Shown here: positions 57,301-64,000 of the stretch, piece by piece
Layout: the number at the start of each line of letters is the position of its first letter
Numbering within the stretch: the first letter of the stretch is position 1
Source of the DNA: Nepenthes gracilis
Lineage: Eukaryota > Streptophyta > Magnoliopsida > Caryophyllales > Nepenthaceae
Assembly (NCBI GenBank): GCA_033239525.1
Contig: BSYO01000036.1
Location: 10,624,126-10,688,125, forward strand
DNA: 64,000 nt
Reading direction: 5' to 3'
Translations under genes and position numbers: made by a program
Notes under the pieces: generated by a model
What the model was told of the DNA's origin: nothing
Database searches by the model: none
The model's input: the letters and a program-made list of their open reading frames with translations, nothing else

Positions 57301-59335
57301 TATTTAGTTTATGAGATAAAATTAGAATAATAATGACATACACAATCACATATATAGAAAGCCTAATGATTTAAATTTCAAATATTATGTACCTCACGAG
57401 ATCATGGAGCTCCTTCTTGTGTAAAGATTGAAGCAAGTTAAAATTCAACTTTGCAAGCTTTAGCAAAGTTGTGTTATGGGAAGAATTATGCTCATACACA
57501 AAGATGTACCATCTTGACTCCAGCCATTCCATGTTCTTATAGATGGGGTGCTTCAATGCATGTGTAACTTCCACTTCCAAGGGATCACTGGGTCGTATAG
57601 CTATTGATTGAAGGTGACTTGTTGCAAATTTAAGTGCTTCATTCATGATTTCTTCCCCATGTACTTTAAGATGCGAAGCCTCATACAAACTTAACATGCC
57701 CATAACGTCTCCAATTATGGACTCCTTAAAATTTCCCTTTTTGTCTCTAAATTTTTTGAAAATATCTAATTCAACAGAAAATAATTTTCTATAAATTTTT
57801 CACCAATGTTCATTAATGAATATGTACAAAATTTCCTGCAATCAAGTTCTTCAAATCTCATAGAACAAGTCATGAAGAGAAAATTGTTATATATGATATC
57901 CTAGTTTAAAACATAGGAAAATAAATTAGTGGTAAGAAATTTATATTTCAACTAGAATTATGTCAAGAGAAATTAAAAAGTGATAACTAAAAAAGTTTGA
58001 TATAGTTGAGATAATAAGTTATGATTTAAAATTCTTTGTAATTCAGAACATATTATAGTAAATGAGTAGAATAAATGAAGCAGATTCCAAGAAGTATGGC
58101 CACTTTATTGGAGTAAAATATTTGACATTGTTTTAGTTGAAACATGTACTTTTGATAAGTTATGAATTATATTCAAATCATTCTCCGTAAATTCAAAAGA
58201 AGTTATCCAATTTTTCACCTAGGGTCCTAGTAGAAGCAAAGATCATAAGCAATTGCTAAAGCAACATAACGTAAAATATAAAGAAATACAATTAATTTCT
58301 TCATATTAACTAGCGTTTGTGTGTTTTCTGTGCCAAATCACTTTTTTGTGCTAACTAATTTTTTCATGAACTATATACCAAAATGACTTGTTGAAGTGCT
58401 TTTTGTATCTATATTCATATTATTATGTTGAGAACTTCCTAGTACAAGGAGAAAATGCAATGAGAAAAAGAAAGAAGTAAAATAAATGATATCCACAACA
58501 TGATGGGTACATCAAAAGGAAAATAAATAAGCATACCTGTTGACACATAAAATCCACTTTGTCTTAGTAGACGAAATCGAAGGGAAGAATAATAGAGATC
58601 ATCATCCCCATGGGCATGACCAATATATATTTCTTGTAAAGCATTTGTAATTTCATTCTCAAAATAGTATGCTATCCCAAGGCGCTGGAGGGCATCGATG
58701 AATTGAAGTTGTTTTGAGGGCATATGGGCTTCCAACTCCCTTTTCACTTCCTCTTTTAGCTCCTCCATTTGCTTCACCTTTTGGGCTTGGGTTACCTAAT
58801 CATAAAAACACTGAATTGCTTGTCTACGCAAGTAAACATAATATTTTAAACTTTCTTATTCCAATTTAGGCCAGTGTTATATATATATGTATGTATATTT
58901 CCCAGGCTTTATTAGCTCAAAGTACATTTATAATGTAATTATGGCATAACCAAATTACATGATTATCGATTCTTGACATATACTCATACGTAGTCAATGC
59001 AACAAACTTGAAATTCTGAATTGTTTATGGTATTTTTCAATCATTTACTATATTTTTTATTTAAATTTGTACCGTGTTATCATAATATTGTTAATTTTTC
59101 TAAATATGGGTAAGCATAGAAAAATACAAAATATAGTTCAAATATGGTCTCTATTATTACTGAATTTCAATATATTTACCTCATCATCTGGAATGCAGTC
59201 GAGAAAAAAATTACCCCAAATATCAGGGTGAAAATTCATAATAGCACCTATCTTAGGTTGAGCAATCTTTGAGGACGGAGCTATTAAGGCTTTTGATGTT
59301 TGAGTGAAAGTGTTCTCAACAGAAAGATATTCCAT
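54014..59335 (-). CDS. TPS2: TPS-a type sesquiterpene synthase-like gene, seven exons, intact
   Basis: Paralogue of TPS1 with exons 54014-54307, 56464-56712, 56858-56996, 57078-57299, 57393-57765, 58537-58795 and 59180-59335: 1692 nt, 563 residues, all introns GT-AG. The N-terminal domain (about 1-262) starts [10 protein letters not shown] without RRx8W or transit peptide, so a cytosolic enzyme acting on farnesyl diphosphate is the likeliest role by family. RDR lies at 278-280, DDTYD at 315-319. The second metal motif reads DDIGDYEVE at 460-468, with Asp at the usual Ser/Thr place. A TATA box lies 88 bp upstream. Intron 6 carries a solo LTR. Product specificity cannot be read from sequence. 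Expression is not shown. Confidence 0.92.
54398..56372 (-). mobile_element. Solo gypsy LTR in TPS2 intron 6 (1975 bp)
   Basis: The plus strand starts TGTGACAGACC and ends ATAACCTCACA, flanked by TGCCA (54393-54397) and TGCTA (56373-56377), 4 of 5 bases. It has the block order of the minus-sense gypsy LTRs (ATCGGG..CAACTCATAC-like at 54800, AGACGAGAT at 55205, AGTGTACTTG at 55880, GC part 56070-56260). Same transcriptional sense as the gene. It makes intron 6 2156 bp long. Confidence 0.8.
56464..56712 (-). CDS. TPS2 exon 6 (249 nt)
   Basis: From [19 protein letters not shown] to [11 protein letters not shown], between TTATAG and GTGCAA. Confidence 0.93.
56858..56996 (-). CDS. TPS2 exon 5 (139 nt)
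   Basis: Encodes [15 protein letters not shown] to CINYTRDE, between TTTCAG and GTATGG. Confidence 0.93.
57078..57299 (-). CDS. TPS2 exon 4 (222 nt), DDxxD exon
   Basis: [17 protein letters not shown], then [10 protein letters not shown] and LIDDTYDNC. Borders AAATAG and GTTAGT. Confidence 0.94.
57393..57765 (-). CDS. TPS2 exon 3 (373 nt)
   Basis: Starts [16 protein letters not shown], includes [19 protein letters not shown] and ends KKELHDLVR. Borders GAATTAG and GTACAT. Confidence 0.94.
58537..58795 (-). CDS. TPS2 exon 2 (259 nt)
   Basis: [20 protein letters not shown], then [14 protein letters not shown] and [15 protein letters not shown]. Borders GATTAG and GTATGC. Confidence 0.94.
59180..59335 (-). 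CDS. TPS2 exon 1 (156 nt), start codon
   Basis: Starts at ATG 59335 ([10 protein letters not shown]) and ends IPDDE before the intact donor GTAAAT. The open frame extends upstream but has no ATG there. Confidence 0.92.
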
Positions 59336-59422
59336 TTTGATGAATATGTGAATAATGAAATGCTGAATTTGAGGATCTTGGCTGGTTGCGGTTGTATGTA
59401 AGAATTTCAATCTAAAAGCATG

Positions 59423-59430
59423 TATTTATA
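59423..59430 (-). promoter_or_regulatory. TATA box of TPS2
   Basis: TATAAATA, 88 bp upstream of the ATG, in the same sequence surroundings as in TPS1. Confidence 0.78.
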
Positions 59431-59819
59431 GGGTCCAAACATCAAACTTTCTACAGTAAGATTGGGTTCATGAGTTGCACGAGATCCAATAATTTAATTT
59501 ACATTATTTTATTGTGCTATTTAAAAGAGAGCCAACACCCGTTGTCTTATTTAATAAGTACAAGTTGTTGGTTTGGTTAACCAACATAGGAATATAATTT
59601 TTATTAATGAGAAGTAAGACACCACATCTAAAGATAGTCATAATTTTTAAATGTAATATTAATTGTTTTTTTGAATATTGAATCAAATATTTAAAAAATT
59701 AATAAAAATAATAATTTAAAAGTTATTGTCTAAGGTTTAACTTTTAAGAGGAGTATTATCCTATTTCTTCGTATAAGAAATCAGATCTCCAAATCCCTTG
59801 TTAATACTATGAAAATAAT
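59431..59819. other. Promoter region of TPS2
   Basis: AT-rich, no gene. Shares pieces with the region upstream of TPS1 and the pseudogene, such as the GCCAACACC..TTGTCTTATTTA block near 59530-59555. Confidence 0.5.
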
Positions 59820-60200
59820 GAAGATATTTCATTAATAATGGAAAAATAATGAAGATAATTAATGGCAGATTAAGATAATATTTGTTCTTATCTTGAAATA
59901 TTTTTAGAAAATAGTATTTGCAACATTTTATTAAGATTAGTTTTGGGATGTGCTTCAAAAGTCTTAAAACCAAAGGTGATTATAAATAGCAATCATAATT
60001 TAGAAAAAATTTATATTTAATTTTTTTAAAATTTATTTAAAAAGATATTATTTTCAATTCTTATAAAAAGAATTGTTTCGTAAGCGCCGCCTAACTCCCT
60101 CCGGCCTAGAACGCACAAGACATTTGTTGATTTATTATTAGTTATTTCATCTCACTTGCATCGTCATAGTTGAGAAGCCCATCTCTGCCACGCATTAATA
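59820..60200 (-). repeat. TPS upstream repeat, copy 3
   Basis: GAAGATAATTAATGGCAGAT, TTTGGGATGTGCTTCAAAAG and AATTGTTTCGTAAGCG show it to be a copy of 34310-34700. It lies next to another copy at 61310-61700. Confidence 0.75.
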
Positions 60201-60229
60201 TAATGTTCCAATCTTAAAATATTATGGTT

Positions 60230-61000
60230 GCTGATAAATCATAAATTTAAATTTAATTCAAAATTGTTTACAATTGTTGAACTTTGACTCATATTTTACA
60301 ATTATTTCTAACTCCTTCTAGATTAGTGGCTTGTGGAAACTTATATGGTTTGGACGGAGGATATTTAAAAATTTTCTTTATGTATACTTGTATTTAGGAT
60401 TATATTTAAGAATTGTTGTATAATTTGATTATTACAGTCTGTTTATTTTTAGAATTATTGCATTAGTTAGCTTTGCCAGATTTGATATTGTGATTGTTGG
60501 ATATTTGTTCGATTTTTTTCTTTTGAGTTATTTGGATTTGGAATAAATTTTATTATTATTGTTTGGAGACTGGATATGGTTAGCTTAATTAGATTGTGTA
60601 TCCTTTCTGTTTTATGGTCTTTTGCTGGTTTTAGATTTGAACTGTTTACGTTCGACAAATATGAGTTAAAAACAATTATAAAATATGAGTCAAAGTTCAA
60701 CAAGTATATATATACATATCAAAATTTCAAATATTATAAAATCAAGAAGGCTTCAAAGTCTGAGTCCAAAGTTTAATATCAGATAAGTTTAAAGATCGAT
60801 CAAAACTTATAAATCTCAAAAGCTAAATATCTCAAATATCAAGTATAATACAGATAAATCTTAAAAATCTAAAACATGCTAAAATAGATAACCAATTACC
60901 AATGACTCGTACACCGATGAATCAATAACTCATCTCCGAAAATATCCAAAGATATTGTTCCATCAGTTCATATAATAGTTCTAAAAAAAAAAAAATCAAA
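60230..61000. mobile_element. J-family LTR fragment with inverted left half
   Basis: 60240-60650 matches 44540-44950 in reverse, while 60660-61000 matches 44960-45230 directly. The two halves of one LTR thus face each other, so an inversion occurred within it. Confidence 0.6.
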
Positions 61001-61309
61001 CGGTGAGCGTTATATCAAAAGATTCAAAGAAAATTGTATATATGTAATAATATTCAATGTGAAAAAGCTATAATACTATATGCATATAAATCAAAATAAA
61101 AAATATAAATAAAATTAAAAAAATTAACAAAATAGACTAAAAATCAAATTTAGAATACTTGTCTTATCATTTTAATAGGACATATTTTATTCCTAATGGT
61201 TTTAAAATCTCATTTATCCTATTTGTCTCTCCTCTTTTTCATCCTCTCCTTTACTCAATCACGAGTAAAGCAAAATTTTAATGATAATTAGGAAAAGGAT
61301 ATTTCTTGC
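61001..61309. other. Unassigned AT-rich DNA
   Basis: No gene or clear repeat. Confidence 0.4.
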
Positions 61310-61740
61310 TTTGATTTAATAGTAAGAAAAATAGTGAAGATAATTAATGGCGAATTATAATAATCTTTGCTTTTATTTTGAAAAATATGTTTAGAAAACA
61401 GCATAATTGGCAATATTTTATTAAGATTAGTTTTGGGATGTGTTTCAAAAGTCTTAAAACTAAAGTTGATTATAAATAGCACGCATAACTTAGTAAAAAC
61501 GTAATTTAACTTTTCTTAAATTTATTTAAAAAGATATCACTTTCAACTCTTATAAAAAGAATTGTCTCGTAAACATTGCCTAACTTCCTCCAGTCTAGAA
61601 AGCAAAAGAAGTTGCTTGATTTAATATTAATTATTTCATCTCACTTGCATCATCAGCTGTGCATAATGCATAGTTGAAAAAGCCCATCGTTGTCATACAT
61701 CAATATACCTAATAATCTTAAAATATTATGGTTGGTGACA
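61310..61740 (-). repeat. TPS upstream repeat, copy 4
   Basis: GAAGATAATTAATGGCGAAT, TTTGGGATGTGTTTCAAAAG and ATCTCACTTGCATCATC blocks match copies 1 and 3. It is interrupted at 61746 by solo LTR L, and the following AAATTTAAATTTAATCTG resumes at 63034. Confidence 0.75.
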
Positions 61741-61745
61741 TATTG

Positions 61746-63028
61746 TGATGCATTTTTAAATCTGAATTATTATAGGGGTTAAGAAGTTACTCGTTTTCTC
61801 ATGTCGAATTGAACCGGAGTCGATTCGATTCTCGTTTCTTTGAACTTAAATTCTACACAACACAACTAAAAATAAGAAGTCAAAAAATTGACGGGATTCG
61901 CTCCCCAATACATTCACTGACACCCAAGTCAGATATCTTTCCAAGAGAATAGAAAGATACAATACTATAAGAAGATATATAGATGCACATTATAGGGGAT
62001 TGAGTATTTGGTGCACTCGACAAATTAGCAGCTTAGAGGTGCGCCCACCCGATGGGAAGTTCAGAGATGCGCCCACCTAATGGGCTTCTTAGAGGTCAAA
62101 GAATTAGTGAAACTCACTCATCGATATATTCTCCAACACAAAAATCAGATATCTTTCCAAAAAAATGAAAATATGTTATGATATAAGAATATGCATTGAT
62201 ACATGTTATAAGGGATTGGGCATTTAGTACGCTCGATAGAGATGCAATTTGGAGGTGCGCCCACCCGAGGGAGGTTTAGAGACATGCCCGCCTGAGAGGC
62301 TTTTTTGAGGTGCTCCCGCCTGTGGGGTAGCTTTGAAGATAAAGGACTTGACTCCTATTAAGGGCAAGATTCTCGAGAGAGTGATGCCTCTGCTGCAGCG
62401 TGGCTGACTAGTGAATGCACCTATAGGGGAATGGTTGACTGGAGGAAGAATCGGACCTCATGTGCCGACGGAGAGAATTATATTTGCTGGTCTATTCTCC
62501 ATACGCGTAGATAGATTTCTCTTTCCTTTTTATCTTGTCATCTTCCCTCCTCTATGAATCTAGAGTCCTTCGAGTTTTGAGTCTGCCTTTCTTGTGGAGG
62601 AAAAGGTGCATATTTATAATGAGAGAGTTAACTATATTTTCCTTGGGTCCTAAGGCCGGTGACAGCTACCTGCTATAATTTCCTAAACTACTCCTGCCAT
62701 TTTGGAAAAATGCCCTATTCGGCAGATATTCTATAGAGATTTGTCGAGCTAATTATGCCAAGCTACCATGGCGACGTATGGTAGTTGCCTTCTTAGGGGT
62801 GATAGTTCGATCAAGAGTAATATTCGTTGAGCTATGACTGCCCATTCTATTAGTGTAAGCGTCTCCTACGAGCCTTCTCTAGGTCGAGCTGTCGAGCTAC
62901 TGAGCCATCTCTGGGCTAAGCAGTTTGGGCAGCTGATTGGGCCTGCCATGGTATCTTTCGGGCTTCAAACTTCGTAGAGCTCCGTTGGACTTATGTCTGG
63001 ACAGTTCAATAGGTTACCGGATACATCA
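61746..63028. mobile_element. Solo LTR L (1283 bp)
   Basis: Starts TGATG and ends CATCA, an exact inverted terminal pair, flanked by perfect TATTG copies (61741-61745, 63029-63033). It does not resemble the other LTRs in the window. The left half holds a 210-bp duplication and GCGCCCACC minisatellite; the right half has a CATATTTATAATG stretch at 62609 that may be a plus-strand TATA box. Lineage unknown. Confidence 0.82.
61880..62335. repeat. ~212-bp tandem duplication with GCGCCCACC minisatellite
   Basis: TCAGATATCTTTCCAA occurs at 61930 and 62146, and GAGGTGCGCCCACCCGA at 62037 and 62252. Each copy ends in two or three 25-30 bp units with GCGCCCACC, GCCCGCCTG or CTCCCGCCTG. Confidence 0.75.
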
Positions 63029-63033
63029 TATTG

Positions 63034-63189
63034 TAAATTTAAATTTAATCTGAAAAATTTATTATTAGATTCTTAAATTTTATAATCTAAATTTTACATA
63101 TTATAAATCAAAATATGTACCAATTTATTTTTTAATTTATCATTTGATATTTAAATTAGAACCACGGTAGATAAATTGAAATGAGAAAA
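63034..63189. other. AT-rich DNA following solo LTR L
   Basis: Continues the TPS upstream context interrupted by LTR L, then unassigned. Confidence 0.35.
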
Positions 63190-63531
63190 TGAAAAAAAAA
63201 ATCTTTTCTTAGAATCACAATATCAAATCCGACAAAACCAACTAATACCGTAATTCTAAATATAATCAAATTGCAAAAATCAAATTATACATGAATTTTC
63301 AAATATACTTCTAAATAGAAATCAAAATATAAGTCCGAATATAATGTATACAAAAAAATCCTACAATATCTTCTATTCAAATTGGGCAAGTCCCCAAAGC
63401 CCTCTAATCTAAAGTGATTAAAAATACTTGCAAAGTGTAAACCTAATATTTACCAAGCACATATATACACACACAATAGCAAATATATGTTTACAAACTA
63501 AAATGAATGAGTGAGAAAAATAAGACTTATG

Positions 63532-63566
<35 letters not shown>

Positions 63567-63760
63567 AATGTTTTAATATCACAAAATTCTAAAGCCTGCA
63601 AATTCTAAAATTAGATAAATCCAAATATCGATTAAAATGTACAAATCTCAAAAGCTAAAATCTCAAATATCAAATACAATATAGATAAAATTGTAAAAAT
63701 TTAAAATATCTTAAAATGGATAATTAATAATGTGATACTGAGAGTATTTTTGAAAATTTA
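63190..63760 (-). mobile_element. J-family LTR fragment
   Basis: Matches 44735-45150 directly: ATCACAATATCAAATC, CAAAACCAACTAATA, AAGTCCCCAAAGCC, AATCTCAAAAGCTAAA. A (TA)n run lies inside at 63535-63565. Confidence 0.6.
63535..63565. repeat. (TA)n microsatellite
   Basis: About 15 uninterrupted AT units. Confidence 0.92.
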
Positions 63761-64000
63761 TTAAGACATAATTTAATTATTTTACTACGGTTACCGCCAC
63801 TCGCCGCCATCTCCGGTGACGTTGGCTTTCATCAAAGTCTCGCCTGCAGTGGAATTATCTTTTCCAACTCCTCATGCTCTTTGGCGTTCAAAATGGGAAT
63901 TGAGTGAATAGTTCAACGTAAAATTATTTTAACTGTGTCTACAAAGCATTTAGCACGATGGGAACCTTAAAAATGTCATGAAAATTGTCCCATCTCTAAA
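63761..64000. other. Unassigned right end
   Basis: GC content rises at 63785-63900 (TTACCGCCACTCGCCGCCA), but no frame gives a recognisable domain. It could be part of a gene beyond the window. Confidence 0.35.

Noticed and set aside
63785..63900. Possible exon at the right end (GC-rich, TTACCGCCACTCGCCGCCA)
   Set aside because: No domain, splice pattern or long frame could be supported.

Overview
This is plant nuclear DNA, most likely from a dicot: AT-rich, split genes with GT-AG introns, and dense plant LTR retrotransposons (Ty1/copia SIRE and Tork types, Ty3/gypsy Tekay-like chromovirus). No bacterial, organellar or rRNA features are visible. The species cannot be named from the sequence; the terpene synthases only suggest an asterid-like dicot.

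The functional core is a small tandem cluster of TPS-a type (sesquiterpene synthase-like) genes on the minus strand. TPS1 (25313-31448) and TPS2 (54014-59335) each have seven exons with identical exon lengths (156, 259, 373, 222, 139, 249 and 294 nt), each totalling 1692 nt and a 563-residue protein. TPS2 looks fully intact. TPS1 has an open frame in every exon but its first intron starts AT instead of GT. A third copy (33065-33827) is a two-exon pseudogene without a start codon. Copies of the TPS upstream region near 34.3, 49.7, 59.8 and 61.3 kb show that the cluster once had more units.

Layout. 1-7789: rearranged, inactive SIRE-type copia element on the minus strand, with an intact envelope-like/plant transposon ORF and a complete right-hand LTR, inserted into a gypsy LTR. 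7790-18500: a nest of gypsy LTRs (A, B, D, E) around short non-coding or decayed internal pieces. 18500-23760: decayed Tork-type copia element(s), with a striking array of TTGACC/GGTCAA boxes. 23761-31550: TPS1 and flanks, with intron 6 enlarged by a gypsy-type solo LTR that itself holds a SIRE solo LTR. 31550-35258: upstream DNA and the TPS pseudogene. 35259-48531: Tekay-like gypsy element, further nested LTRs and a gag-only element. 48532-50062: relic TPS upstream DNA. 50063-53114: a 3-kb solo LTR. 53115-59430: TPS2, with an independent solo LTR in intron 6. 59431-64000: duplicated TPS upstream repeats, LTR fragments and another solo LTR.

Six solo LTRs carry a recognisable 5-bp target-site duplication (four perfect, two at 4 of 5 bases), so ectopic or intra-element recombination appears to have been frequent here. 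Two of the three outermost TPS-associated insertions sit about 25-30 bp apart at equivalent places in intron 6 of the two paralogues. All function statements rest on family motifs read by eye; no alignment or search was run.
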